Shown here: piece after piece, positions 40,625-49,519 of the stretch | How the letters are laid out: every line of letters begins with the position of its first letter | Numbering within the stretch: the stretch's first letter is position 1 | NCBI RefSeq assembly: GCF_039905635.1 | Contig: NZ_CP157000.1 | Location: forward strand, 1,426,001 to 1,490,000 | From: Microbacterium sp. ProA8 | GTDB taxonomy: Bacteria > Actinomycetota > Actinomycetes > Actinomycetales > Microbacteriaceae | Reading direction: 5' to 3' | DNA length: 64,000 nt | Position numbers and translations under genes: made by a program | The notes under the pieces: generated by a model | Told to the model about the DNA's origin: nothing | What the model saw: the letters and a program-made list of their open reading frames with translations, nothing else | Database searches by the model: none

Positions 40625-42661
40625 TCAGAAGCGGCCACCTCCTCGACGGGCGCGTGTGCCGCCGCCTCCGAAGCTACCGGGTCGCATCCCGCCGCCGGAG
40701 GATCGGCCGCCGCCGCCCAGCATGCCGCCGAGCCCGCCGAGCCCGCCGCCGGAGGAGCGGCCACCGCTCAGCACGGAGTTGAGCACGATGCCGCCCAGTA
40801 CCGCGCCGAGCATGCCGCCGCCGGACTGACCGCCGCCCTGCGGGCTGCCGAACATGCCGCCCATGCCTCCGCCGTCGAAGGCGCCGACGTCGTTCTGCGC
40901 GAGCTGGATCGCCTGTCCTGCGAGCTGATCGGCGCGCTGGGCCTGCAGCAGCGCCTGCTGCGGGTCGCCCGCCTGGAGTGCGTGCGCACGGGCGAGCGAA
41001 GCGCCCGCCTCCGCGAGACGCGTGCGGGCCTGTGCTCCGACCGCGCCGCGGCGCGCGGTGATGTAGTCCTCCGCGGCCGACACCTGGGCTTGAGCCTGCA
41101 TCATGACCTGGCCGACCATCTGGCGTGCGCGCTCGGCCTGGGCTGCGGCATCCCGCACCCCCTGCACGAGCGAGTCGATCTGGGCGTTGGCCGCCTCGAG
41201 GCTCTGCAGCGCGGCGAGCGGTCGCCGTGCGGTGCCGGTCAGCTGCGTGCGTGCGGCGTCGAGCTGCTGCCGCGTGGCGGCGATGACGCTCGCGATGCGC
41301 CCGTCGGCGTCGGGGAGGGCCGCTGCCGCGGCGATGTCGCTTTCGAGCTCGGCGACCAGCGCCGTCGCATTGCGCTCACCGGCGGAGAGATCGGCCGCGA
41401 GCTTCTCGATGGCGTCCTCGAGGAGTGTGGCCTGCCCGACCGCCTCTTCGGCGGCTCGGATGCCGACCGCGGCCTCACCGCCGTCGCCGGCGCCGATCGC
41501 GGTCTGCGCGGCGCCGAGCTGCTCGTCGGCGAACGCCAGGCGCTGCCGCGCCTGCGCGGGATTGTCGACGACCGTCGCGAGCGCCTCGGGCGCGTAGGCC
41601 GACTGCAGCTGCTGCAGCTGCGCGGTGGCTTGATCCAGGGATGCCGCGGCCTTCGCCCGCTCCTCCTGCACACGTGCGAGCGCCTCGGGCGCGTTCTGCT
41701 CGAGCTTGCGCAGCTCGTCGAAGGCGGCCGCCTTCTCGTCGAGCAGGGTGTTGGACGCCTCGCAGAGCGCGATGATGCGCTCGTTCCAGGCGCGGGTGTC
41801 GGCCTCGGAGTCGGGATCGGCGTCGTCGAGCTTCTGCTTGAGCCCGAACGCCTCGTCGAGGTTCTGCTGCGCGGTCGCCAGCGCCGCCTCGAACTCCGCG
41901 GTGGCGGCATCGCCGAACTGCGCCTTGGCGAACCCGAGCTCCTGGCCGCTGGTCTTGAGCGCGTCGTCGGTCTCGACGAGGAGCGACGCCGCGCGCCTCT
42001 CGAGCTCTTCGATGCTCGGCTGCGGCGGGCCGCTCGGTGAACCCGGCACCGCGGCGCGCGTGCGCCGGCGGCGCAGGAACATCACGAGCAGCACGACGCC
42101 CACCCCGACGGCCACGATGACGAGGAGCCACGTGATCCACGATCCGCCGCCCGAGGTGCCGGAGTCGAGGGCGCCCGACCCGCCGCCGGCGGCGTCGGTG
42201 ACGCCGTCGGCCGCGGCATCCACCGCACCGAGCCAGTCGTCCTGCGCGAGCGCCGGCTGGATCCGCTGCTGCTCGATCGCGGCGACCTGGTCCTCGCTGA
42301 GAGGACCGGCCGGGTCGGCCGAGAGGTAGTACTGGCGTCCCTCGGTGGCGACGGCGAGAAGGTACTGCGTGACCCCGAGTCCGTTGTCGTCGGCGGTCTG
42401 GTTCGCCCAGTCCGCCGCGTCGGCGGGGTCGGTGAAGTCGTCGACGTAGACGACCCAAAGGTCGAGGCCGGTGTCGGACTTCAGCTGCTCGAGGCGGCTC
42501 TGCGCCTCGGCCTCCTCTGTCGCCGACAGCACGTCCGCGTCGTCGAGCACGAAGCCCGAGGGGAGCGAAACGGGTGGAGTCGCCTGCGCGATCCCGCCGC
42601 CGATCGCCGTGACCGCGACCACCGCAACGGACGCCAGCGCTGCAGCCCATCGCAGTCGCAT
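40625..42661 (-). CDS. TPM domain membrane protein with coiled coil and Gly-rich tail
   Basis: 678 aa. Signal peptide, then a TPM domain (about 35-155, starting FVLDDADVLSATEEAEAQSRL), then one TM helix (about 185-205). Next comes a long Ala/Gln/Glu-rich coiled-coil region (about 225-600), and last a tail of Gly/Ser/Met repeats ending RARRGGGRF. The TPM domain (TLP18.3/Psb32/MOLO-1) is extracytoplasmic and binds metal or acts as a phosphatase in some cases. With pspA downstream, a role in envelope stress is plausible. Confidence 0.85.
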   Translation of the reverse strand: MRLRWAAALASVAVVAVTAIGGGIAQATPPVSLPSGFVLDDADVLSATEEAEAQSRLEQLKSDTGLDLWVVYVDDFTDPADAADWANQTADDNGLGVTQYLLAVATEGRQYYLSADPAGPLSEDQVAAIEQQRIQPALAQDDWLGAVDAAADGVTDAAGGGSGALDSGTSGGGSWITWLLVIVAVGVGVVLLVMFLRRRRTRAAVPGSPSGPPQPSIEELERRAASLLVETDDALKTSGQELGFAKAQFGDAATAEFEAALATAQQNLDEAFGLKQKLDDADPDSEADTRAWNERIIALCEASNTLLDEKAAAFDELRKLEQNAPEALARVQEERAKAAASLDQATAQLQQLQSAYAPEALATVVDNPAQARQRLAFADEQLGAAQTAIGAGDGGEAAVGIRAAEEAVGQATLLEDAIEKLAADLSAGERNATALVAELESDIAAAAALPDADGRIASVIAATRQQLDAARTQLTGTARRPLAALQSLEAANAQIDSLVQGVRDAAAQAERARQMVGQVMMQAQAQVSAAEDYITARRGAVGAQARTRLAEAGASLARAHALQAGDPQQALLQAQRADQLAGQAIQLAQNDVGAFDGGGMGGMFGSPQGGGQSGGGMLGAVLGGIVLNSVLSGGRSSGGGLGGLGGMLGGGGRSSGGGMRPGSFGGGGTRARRGGGRF

Positions 42662-42973
42662 CGATCCCCCCTCTGGGATTCGGGTTCCCCTCCGGCGAGT
42701 CTATTCAGCCGCGGGGATACGACGATAGCCCACGGCCCCCTTCGCGGATGTGTGTTCGCCGTGAACGTACCCGTCCACCCCAGCCCTCTGCGACGCCGCC
42801 GCACCTCCGCACCCCTGCGCTCGTTGAGTTGTCGTACATGTACGCCGAACCCGGCGTGTCGCGTACATCTGGGGCAGGTCGACCGCGAGCTGCGTGCGGC
42901 CGGGCGCCGGGGTGCGGGTCGCTGCCGGCCCCGGCGCCCCGCTGCGGGTAGCCTGCCCATCCGGAGGAGGACC
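42662..42973. other. Divergent intergenic region with CGTACATGTACG palindrome
   Basis: This 312-base gap lies between the TPM gene and the DUF3097 gene. CGTACATGTACG at 42833-42844 is a perfect 12-bp palindrome, and a related GCGTACATCTG follows at about 42861. TAGCCT at 42949-42954 is the likely -10 for the DUF3097 gene, with GGAGGAGG before its ATG. No further gene is supported here. Confidence 0.5.
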
Positions 42974-43816
42974 ATGGACGATCGCTACAGCGGGGATGTG
43001 CTCGCCGCGGGCTGGAAGGGCCACGGGGTGCGCGAGGTGCCGCGGGTGCCGGCATCCCGCGATCTCGTCGTCGAGGTGGCGGACGACGGATTCTGCGGCG
43101 CTGTGGTCGGCGTCTCGGGCGGGCTGGTCGAGCTGGAGGACCGCACCGGTCGACGGCGCCTGTTCCCGCTGGGCCCCGGGTTCCTCATCGAGGGCAGGGA
43201 CGTCGTGCTCGGCCCGCCCGTCGCCGCACCGGTGCGCACCGGCCCGCAGCGGACGGCGTCGGGGTCGTTCGCCGCCGCCGACGCCCGTGCGCGCACCGCG
43301 CGCGCCAGCCGCATCCTGGTGGAGGGCCGGCACGACGCCGAGCTCGTGGAGCGGGTGTGGGGCGACGACCTGCGAGCCGAGGGCGTCGTCGTGGAGTACC
43401 TCCAGGGCATCGATCTGCTGGATGCCGCACTCGACGAGGAGCCGCCCTCTGCGCAGCGCCGCTACGGCGTGCTCGTCGACCACCTGGTGCCGGGCTCGAA
43501 GGAATCGCGTGTCGCCGACGCCATCGCGCGAGGCCGCCACGGTGCGCACGTGCTGATCGTCGGTCACCCGTGGATCGACGTGTGGCAGTGCGTCACCCCC
43601 CGCGCCATGGGCATCGAGCGCTGGCCCGAGGTGCCGCGGGGCATCGAGTTCAAGGTGGGGGTGTGCCGCGCGCTCGGCTGGCCCGCGCAGGACCAGGCCG
43701 ACATCGCGCGCGCCTGGCAGCGCATCCTGGCGTCGGTGAAGACCTACCGGGACCTCGAGCCCGCGTTCCTCGGCCGGGTCGAGGAGCTCATCGACTTCGT
43801 CACCGTCCCGCAGTAG
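42974..43816 (+). CDS. DUF3097 family protein, Toprim-like
   Basis: 280 aa from the ATG at 42974. It is an actinobacterial DUF3097 protein: N-terminal beta-rich region (about 1-95), then ILVEGRHDAELVERVWGDDLRAEGVVVEYLQG, a Toprim-type glutamate strand, followed by VDHLVPGSKESRVADA and LIVGHPWIDVWQC, where metal-binding acids of a Toprim fold would sit. This hints at a nuclease or primase-related activity on nucleic acid, but no member I know has been studied. Widely conserved and usually single copy. Confidence 0.85.
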   Translation: MDDRYSGDVLAAGWKGHGVREVPRVPASRDLVVEVADDGFCGAVVGVSGGLVELEDRTGRRRLFPLGPGFLIEGRDVVLGPPVAAPVRTGPQRTASGSFAAADARARTARASRILVEGRHDAELVERVWGDDLRAEGVVVEYLQGIDLLDAALDEEPPSAQRRYGVLVDHLVPGSKESRVADAIARGRHGAHVLIVGHPWIDVWQCVTPRAMGIERWPEVPRGIEFKVGVCRALGWPAQDQADIARAWQRILASVKTYRDLEPAFLGRVEELIDFVTVPQ

Positions 43817-43933
43817 AGCGGCGCCGGCTTCCCGTCCGTGACCGCGCACGTCTCCGCGACGGCTGCGTCCGGGACCGCCGCGCTCGCCGGGCGCTGCCGC
43901 GCACGACGGAGCGGCGGCGTCGGGCGGGCTGGG

Positions 43934-43945
43934 TAGCCTGGTGGG
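43934..43945 (+). promoter_or_regulatory. Leaderless promoter -10 element (TAGCCT)
   Basis: TAGCCT at 43934-43939 ends six bases before the GTG at 43946. Confidence 0.45.
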
Positions 43946-44692
43946 GTGACCGATGCCGCCACGCCGACCCCTGAGCCCCGTGCCTTCCGCGAGAAGCCGG
44001 TGTCGTTCGTGCGCCGGAGCGGCCGGATGTCGGAGGCGCAGGACCGCGCCTGGAGCGAGCTCGCGCCGCATTACGTGATCGACGTGCCGCGCGATCTGGC
44101 GGTGACCAGCATCCTGCCCGGATCGCCGATCGACCCGGTCGCGGTGTGGGGACGCGAGGCGCCCCTCATCGTCGAGATCGGATCGGGCCAGGGGCACGCC
44201 ATCGTGCACGCCGCGACCTCGCGGCCCGGTGACGACTTCCTCGCGATCGAGGTCTTCCGGGCGGGGCTCGCCCGCACCATGCTCGATGCCGACCGCGCCG
44301 GCGCGCGCAATCTGCGGCTGGTCGAGGCGAACGCGCCCGAGGTGCTGCAGCACCTGCTGCCGGCGGCATCCGTTGACGAGCTGTGGGTCTTCTTCCCCGA
44401 CCCGTGGCACAAGAAGAAGCACACGAAGCGCCGCCTCGTGGCCGAGGGGTTCGCCGAGATCGCGGCGACCGCGCTGCGGGACGGCGGCGTTCTGCGCCTC
44501 GCCACCGACTGGGAGGACTACGCCCTGCAGATGCGCGCGGTCCTGGCCGCGGCGCCGGAGTTCGAGCCGACCTTCGAGGGGGAGTGGGCTCCCCGCTTCG
44601 AGGGCCGGGTGCTCACGGCGTTCGAGCGCAAGGGCGCGCGCGTGGGACGCGACATCCGCGATCTGTCGTACCGCCGCGCCGCGAGGTCATGA
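43946..44692 (+). CDS. trmB: tRNA (guanine-N7-)-methyltransferase
   Basis: 248 aa, Rossmann methyltransferase. SAM motif I is VEIGSGQGHAI near residue 75, and the TrmB-specific active site FFPDPWHKKKHTKRRLV lies near 152-168. It makes m7G46 in the tRNA variable loop. GTG start with a leaderless-type promoter. Its stop overlaps the start of the MFS gene (ATGA), an unrelated function sharing the transcript. Confidence 0.95.
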   Translation: MTDAATPTPEPRAFREKPVSFVRRSGRMSEAQDRAWSELAPHYVIDVPRDLAVTSILPGSPIDPVAVWGREAPLIVEIGSGQGHAIVHAATSRPGDDFLAIEVFRAGLARTMLDADRAGARNLRLVEANAPEVLQHLLPAASVDELWVFFPDPWHKKKHTKRRLVAEGFAEIAATALRDGGVLRLATDWEDYALQMRAVLAAAPEFEPTFEGEWAPRFEGRVLTAFERKGARVGRDIRDLSYRRAARS

Positions 44693-46029
44693 GCGCCGGC
44701 CCGGGGCCCGCGACGGGGCCGGTCCCAGGGCCCGATCCGATGCCCGATGTCGCGCCGGCCCCTCGCCGCGACCGCTGGCGGTTCGTGCGCCCGCTCGCGC
44801 ACCGCGACTTCCGCATGCTGTTCGGCGCGGTCGTGCTGTCGATCTTCGGCGCCGGCATGTGGGCCGTCGTGATGGTCTACACCGTGATCGACGCGGGCGG
44901 CGGTCCGGTGGATCTCTCGCTCGTCGCCGCGGCGAACGCCGTCGGGCTGCTGGTGTGCGCGATCCCGGGAGGCATCGCCGCCGACCGCATACCCCGGCGC
45001 CTGCTGCTGCGCGTGGTCGAGCTGCTGAACCTCGTCGCCATCACATCCGTCGCGGCGGCCGGCGTGCTCGGGGCCGTGACGATCCCGCACCTCGCGATCG
45101 TCGCCTTCGTGCTGGGAGCCGGCGCCGGCTTCTTCTTCCCCGCCTACAGCGCGATCCTGCCCCGCATCCTGCCGCCGGCTCAGCTGCTCGCGGCGAACGG
45201 GCTCGAGGGTGCGATCCGCCCGGCGCTGCAGCAGGCCGCCGGCCCCGCGGCGGCGGGCATGATCGTGGCGGCCGTCCTCGCACCCGCCCACGCGGCGTGG
45301 GGCGTGGTCGCCGCGCATGCGCTGGCGCTGGTGCTGCTGATGTTCGTGCGGCCGGAGCCGCCCGTCGCGGAGGGCGAGGAGCACGAGCCGGCCGCCGGCG
45401 TGCGGGGCGTGCTGCACGACCTGCGCGAAGCCGTCGCGTTCACCGTGCGGACGCCCTGGCTGCTCTGGACCCTGCTGTTCGCGACGGGCTGGGTGCTGGT
45501 GTTCCTCGGACCCGAGGAGGTGCTGCTGCCGTTCCTCACCCGCGAGCGGATCGGCGAGGACCCGCGGCTGTTCGGGTTCCTCCTCGCGATCTACGGCATC
45601 GGCGGTGTGCTGGGCTCGATCGTGGTGTCGTCGATGAAGCTGCCCCGGCGCTACCTGACGGTGATGATCGGGGTCTGGTCGGTCAGCACGCTGCCCTTCG
45701 CCGTCGTGGGCGTCACGCACGAGTACTGGGTGATGGCTCTGTGCCTGTTCCTCGTGGGGTTCGGGTTCAGCTACGGGAACGTGATCTGGGGCACGCTGCT
45801 GCAGCGGCGCGTGCCCCGCCGCATGCTCGGACGCATCTCGAGCCTCGACTTCTTCGTGTCGCTCGCGCTGATGCCGCTGTCGATGGCGCTCGCCGGTCCT
45901 CTCGCCGAGGTGGTGCCCATCGAGGCGATCTTCATCGCGGCGGGCGTGATACCGCTGGTGCTCGGCGTGCTGGCGTACCTCGTGGCGCGGATGCCCGAGG
46001 ATGAGATCGCGCACCCGCTCGATCGCTGA
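44689..46029 (+). CDS. MFS transporter, DHA3-like
   Basis: 446 aa from the ATG at 44689. A Pro/Gly-rich cytoplasmic lead of about 40 residues is followed by twelve helices. FRMLFGAVVLSIFGAGMW at TM1 and the GGIAADRIPRRLLLR loop (motif A) near 105 place it with the DHA3/MefA/TetV-type exporters. A likely drug or metabolite efflux pump with unknown substrate. It is coupled to trmB and followed 25 bases later by a CPBP-like gene. Confidence 0.87.
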   Translation: MSAGPGPATGPVPGPDPMPDVAPAPRRDRWRFVRPLAHRDFRMLFGAVVLSIFGAGMWAVVMVYTVIDAGGGPVDLSLVAAANAVGLLVCAIPGGIAADRIPRRLLLRVVELLNLVAITSVAAAGVLGAVTIPHLAIVAFVLGAGAGFFFPAYSAILPRILPPAQLLAANGLEGAIRPALQQAAGPAAAGMIVAAVLAPAHAAWGVVAAHALALVLLMFVRPEPPVAEGEEHEPAAGVRGVLHDLREAVAFTVRTPWLLWTLLFATGWVLVFLGPEEVLLPFLTRERIGEDPRLFGFLLAIYGIGGVLGSIVVSSMKLPRRYLTVMIGVWSVSTLPFAVVGVTHEYWVMALCLFLVGFGFSYGNVIWGTLLQRRVPRRMLGRISSLDFFVSLALMPLSMALAGPLAEVVPIEAIFIAAGVIPLVLGVLAYLVARMPEDEIAHPLDR

Positions 46030-46054
46030 TTCCCCGACTCCGGAGCCGCCCCGC

Positions 46055-47047
46055 ATGCCTGCACACCCCGACGCCCCACCCGCGCCGGTCGTCGCCGCGT
46101 GGTCGTGGCGACTCGTGCCCGCCCTCCTCGTATGCCTGGCCGCCCCGGCCTTCTTCGTCGTGCGCGTGCCGTGGCTCGGCTGGCTGCTGCTCGCGGCCGG
46201 GCTCGCGACCGCGCTGCTGATAGAGCGGACGCTCCCCACGCCCTCTCCACGCATCGCCGGCGCACCGCGTGGAGCCTCCGAGCGCCTGAGCCCCGGCGCA
46301 GCCGCGGCGCCGGCCGACGCGGTGCATGCGGGCTCGAGGGTGGACACGACGACGGCCACCGGCATCCGTCCGCCATCGCTCTTGCGCGACCTGTCGCTTA
46401 TCGCCGTGGGGCTGCTCATCGTGAGCGCCATCCCGCTCAAGGCCGAGCTCGACAACCTCGCGATCCTGCGGTTCGCCCTCGCGCTGGGCGGCGCCGTAGC
46501 AGTGCCCTACGTCATCTCGCGGTGGGTGTACCGGGACGGAGCCGCGCAGCGGGGGGCGATCCGCTTCCCCTGGCGCGGCGGCGGGCGGTGGACCAGATTC
46601 CAATGGACCTGGCTGGTCGCGGTCCTGCTCCTCGGCTGGCTGATCCTTCCGTTCTACTTCATCACCTCAGGGGTGTACCTCAACTGGCCCGTCGTGAACA
46701 CCCCTGAGCTCATCGCGCGGCTCTTCGTGGGCGTGGGTGCGGTGGGCATCTGGGACGAGCTGTTCTTCATCTGCACCTGCTTCGCGCTGCTGCGTCGGCA
46801 CTTCCCGTTCTGGCAGGCGAACGTGCTGCAGTCCGTGGTGTTCGTCTCGTTCCTGTGGGAGCTCGGGTACCAGGCGTGGGGCCCGCTACTCACGATCCCG
46901 TTCGCGCTGCTGCAGGGCTTCATCTTCATGAAGACGCGCTCGCTCGCCTACGTGGTGACGGTGCACCTGCTCTTCGACGCCGTCGTGTTCCTCGTGCTCG
47001 TGCACGCGCACAACCCGGGGATGCTCGACGCGCTGTTCCTGGTGTGA
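46055..47047 (+). CDS. CPBP (CAAX/Abi)-like integral membrane protein
   Basis: 330 aa from the ATG at 46055, with CGGAG upstream. About eight helices. The C-terminal half resembles the CPBP glutamic protease domain: GIWDELFFICTCFALLRR in place of the EExxxR motif, FVSFLWELGYQAWG, and VVTVHLLFDAVVF as the last His/Asp motif. The first motif glutamate is Asp here, so protease activity is doubtful or altered. In other bacteria such proteins process prenylated proteins or give bacteriocin self-immunity. Confidence 0.7.
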   Translation: MPAHPDAPPAPVVAAWSWRLVPALLVCLAAPAFFVVRVPWLGWLLLAAGLATALLIERTLPTPSPRIAGAPRGASERLSPGAAAAPADAVHAGSRVDTTTATGIRPPSLLRDLSLIAVGLLIVSAIPLKAELDNLAILRFALALGGAVAVPYVISRWVYRDGAAQRGAIRFPWRGGGRWTRFQWTWLVAVLLLGWLILPFYFITSGVYLNWPVVNTPELIARLFVGVGAVGIWDELFFICTCFALLRRHFPFWQANVLQSVVFVSFLWELGYQAWGPLLTIPFALLQGFIFMKTRSLAYVVTVHLLFDAVVFLVLVHAHNPGMLDALFLV

Positions 47048-47110
47048 CCGCTGCCCAGGGCGTGCCCAGGGGGAGCGGCTAGGGTGGGTCGTGGATCCTC
47101 GACCGGATCC

Positions 47111-47151
47111 CCGGACGACGGATCAGTACCCGGTGGGCGACAAGACTGGCC
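47111..47151 (+). ncRNA. Guanidine-III riboswitch (ykkC-III)
   Basis: A 41-base element upstream of an SMR exporter matches the known actinobacterial guanidine-III aptamer block by block: CCGGACGA (47111-47118), GTACCCGG (about 47126-47133) and GACAAGAC (about 47139-47146). The variable segments keep the pseudoknot: GGATCAGT can pair with ACTGGCC, with one bulge and a wobble pair. It ends one base before the AGGAG ribosome site of the gene, so guanidinium binding would expose or block translation start. Same length as the Thermobifida fusca aptamer as I recall it. Confidence 0.88.
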
Positions 47152-47163
47152 AGGAGCACAGTC

Positions 47164-47484
47164 ATGTCGTGGGTCGTTCTCATCGTCTCCGGAATCCTCG
47201 AGGCCGTCTGGGCCACCGCGCTGGGTAAGAGCGAGGGCTTCACCAAGCTCTGGCCGACCGTCGTCTTCGGCGTCTCGCTGCTGCTGAGCATGGGCGGTCT
47301 CGCGTGGGCCATGCGCGACATCTCCACCGGCACCGCGTATGCGGTGTGGGTGGGGATCGGTGCGTCGCTCACCGTCGCGTACGCCATGATCACGGGCGAC
47401 GAGGCGTTCTCGATCGTCAAGATGCTGCTGATCCTCGGGCTGGTGGGCTGCGTCGTCGGCCTGAAGCTCGTGGGGCACGAGTAG
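47164..47484 (+). CDS. SMR family guanidinium exporter (Gdx/SugE type)
   Basis: 106 aa, four membrane helices. GILEAVWATALGKSEGFTKL in TM1 carries the central Glu13 and the Gdx-type Lys/Gly pattern that separates guanidinium exporters from EmrE/Qac drug pumps. It exports guanidinium by proton antiport as a dual-topology dimer. The guanidine-III riboswitch directly upstream supports this substrate strongly. The start at 47164 has AGGAG eight bases upstream. Confidence 0.92.
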   Translation: MSWVVLIVSGILEAVWATALGKSEGFTKLWPTVVFGVSLLLSMGGLAWAMRDISTGTAYAVWVGIGASLTVAYAMITGDEAFSIVKMLLILGLVGCVVGLKLVGHE

Positions 47485-47504
47485 ACCCCGCTCCGTATCA
47501 CGAC

Positions 47505-47540
47505 ACGACGGACCGGATGCTACGGCATCCGGTCCGTCGT
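47505..47540. terminator. Terminator hairpin with UACG tetraloop
   Basis: A 16-bp perfect stem (47505-47520 with 47525-47540) closes a TACG loop, 20 bases after the SMR stop. Confidence 0.8.
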
Positions 47541-47668
47541 CTTCCGAGGGCGTTCCCGGATGAGGGCTGGATGAATCCGCCCGCAAACCCTGGCACTCCG
47601 CGACGCAGTGTGGGAGCATCCCCGGAAGAATGCCGATGCCAAGGGGTCATCGGCGGAAAGGCACCACC

Positions 47669-49246
47669 ATGCCGAAGAGAACCAGGCGCACCTGGGCCAT
47701 CGCCACCGCGGCGGCCCTGACCGGCGCCGTCGCACTCGCAGGCCCCGCGTACGCGGCACCGAACAACAATTCGGTGGAGAAGATCACGAAGGCCGTGACG
47801 CTCGACGGCGTCATGGATCACCTCGAGGCATTCCAGGCGATCGCCGACGAGCACGGCGACCGTGCCGCCGGACGGCCCGGCTACGCGGCATCGCGCGACT
47901 ACGTCGTCGCGCAGCTCGAGGCGGCGGGGTACACGCCCGAGGTGCAGGCGTTCCCCTTCGAGTACTTCGACGAGAACAACGTGCTCACCCGCACCGTGGG
48001 TGGGACGACCACGACGTACGTCGACGGCGACGACTTCGTGCGCAACCGGTTCGACACCGGCAGCCCCGAGGGGACCGCGACCGGGACGCTCGTCCTCGTC
48101 GACCTGCCGTCGGCAGACAACACGAGCGGCTGCACCCTCGGCGACTACGGCATGCTTCCGGCGAATTCCGTGGTGCTCGTCCAGCGCGGCGGCTGCGGCT
48201 TCGCCGTGAAGGCTGTCACCGCGCAGCAGGCGGGCGCCGCAGCCGTCATCGTGATGGGCAACGACAACGACGAGACGCTTATCAACATGATCGGCGCGGC
48301 AGCCGGACTGACCATCCCCGCGGTCTTCGTGCCGTACTCCGTCGGCGCAGACCTCGCCTCCACGCCGGGGGCGACGGTGACGGTCACCGTGGACTACGAC
48401 GCCGAGATCCGCACCACCTGGAACGTGCTGGCCGAGACCGCGAACGGCAACGACGACAACGTCGTGATGGCCGGAGCGCACCTCGACAGCGTGCAGGACG
48501 GCGCCGGCATCAATGACAACGGCTCCGGCAGCGCAGGGCTGCTGGAGACGGCGATCCAGATGCAGAAGACCAAGCCCAACAACACCGTGCGTTTCGCATG
48601 GTGGGGCGCCGAGGAGGAGGGTCTGGTCGGTTCGGAGCACTACGTCGGTGCACTGTCGGAGGACGAGGTGGACGACATCGCGCTCTACCTCAACTTCGAC
48701 ATGATCGCGTCGCCGAACTACATGTTCGGCATCTACGACGGTGACAACTCGGGCGGCACCGCCGCGCCGGGCTTCATCCCGGAGGGTTCCGCAGAGATCG
48801 AGGACGTCTTCGAGGCGTTCTACGACAGCCGCGGGCTGGCTTCGCAGGACAGCGAGTTCTCAGGACGTTCGGACTACGGTCCGTTCATCGCCGTCGACAT
48901 CCCGGCGGGAGGACTGTTCACCGGAGCCGAGGTGCAGAAGAAGCCCGCTGAGGTTCTGCTGTACGGCGGTGTGGCGGGTGCGTCCTACGACCCGTGCTAC
49001 CACCAGCCGTGCGACAACCTCACGGGGGCCGGCCAGAACGTGGCGCTGTACGACGCGCTCCGCGAGGACTACGACCTCGTGGGCAACATCAACACGTTCG
49101 CGCTCGACGTGAACGCGGATGCCGTCGCCGCGGCGGTCGTCACGTTCGCATTCGACACATCGACCGTCAACGACGTCCAGACGCCGGGGAAGTCTCACGG
49201 TGCGGGCAAGAGCATGGACGCGATGAAGGAGCGCTTCGCGGAGTGA
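47669..49246 (+). CDS. Secreted M28 family aminopeptidase with PA domain
   Basis: 525 aa from the ATG at 47669 (GGAAAGG upstream). Sec signal peptide ending AYA near residue 31. Then the start of the M28 fold, an inserted PA domain (about 140-250, with VVLVQRGGCGFAVKAVTAQQAGAAAVIVMGN split over its core), and the metal-binding catalytic part: GAHLDSVQDGAGINDNGSGS, AWWGAEEEGLVGSEHYV and LNFDMIASPN. It releases N-terminal amino acids outside the cell, similar to the Streptomyces griseus aminopeptidase. Two terminators flank it, so it is a single-gene unit. Confidence 0.93.
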   Translation: MPKRTRRTWAIATAAALTGAVALAGPAYAAPNNNSVEKITKAVTLDGVMDHLEAFQAIADEHGDRAAGRPGYAASRDYVVAQLEAAGYTPEVQAFPFEYFDENNVLTRTVGGTTTTYVDGDDFVRNRFDTGSPEGTATGTLVLVDLPSADNTSGCTLGDYGMLPANSVVLVQRGGCGFAVKAVTAQQAGAAAVIVMGNDNDETLINMIGAAAGLTIPAVFVPYSVGADLASTPGATVTVTVDYDAEIRTTWNVLAETANGNDDNVVMAGAHLDSVQDGAGINDNGSGSAGLLETAIQMQKTKPNNTVRFAWWGAEEEGLVGSEHYVGALSEDEVDDIALYLNFDMIASPNYMFGIYDGDNSGGTAAPGFIPEGSAEIEDVFEAFYDSRGLASQDSEFSGRSDYGPFIAVDIPAGGLFTGAEVQKKPAEVLLYGGVAGASYDPCYHQPCDNLTGAGQNVALYDALREDYDLVGNINTFALDVNADAVAAAVVTFAFDTSTVNDVQTPGKSHGAGKSMDAMKERFAE

Positions 49247-49284
49247 CGCGGCTACGGTGCGTCGCGCACCGCTGACCATGCGTA

Positions 49285-49320
49285 AGACGACCGCCCCAGG
49301 CCATCCCGGGGCGGTCGTCT
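49285..49320. terminator. Terminator hairpin after the M28 peptidase gene
   Basis: AGACGACCGCCCC (49285-49297) is complementary to GGGGCGGTCGTCT (49308-49320) with a ten-base loop. Confidence 0.8.
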
Positions 49321-49519
49321 GCGCGGCGCCTGCCGGCGGGCGCCGGATTCCTCACCCTCAACCTCACGTCGACGTGACTTGCGCGTGAACGCTTGACGGC
49401 ACCCGTGGCGGGGGAGGACATTCGGTGGCTGTGCGCCAGCGTCGCCGGGGCTCGAGTACGAAGCCGGAGCCCCGGCGAGGCTGGCTCGGCGGCGCGCCCT
49501 GCGCCCCTATCCTGACGGG
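49321..49519. other. Non-coding stretch with TCACGTCGACGTGA palindrome
   Basis: No gene seen. TCACGTCGACGTGA at 49362-49375 is a perfect 14-bp palindrome, in a context similar to MerR-type operators, but no regulator lies nearby. TATCCT at 49508-49513 ends six bases before the GTG of the mscS-like gene. Confidence 0.45.

Noticed and set aside
47164..47484. Quaternary ammonium multidrug pump (Qac/EmrE) call
   Set aside because: TM1 residues follow the Gdx pattern and a guanidine riboswitch lies upstream.
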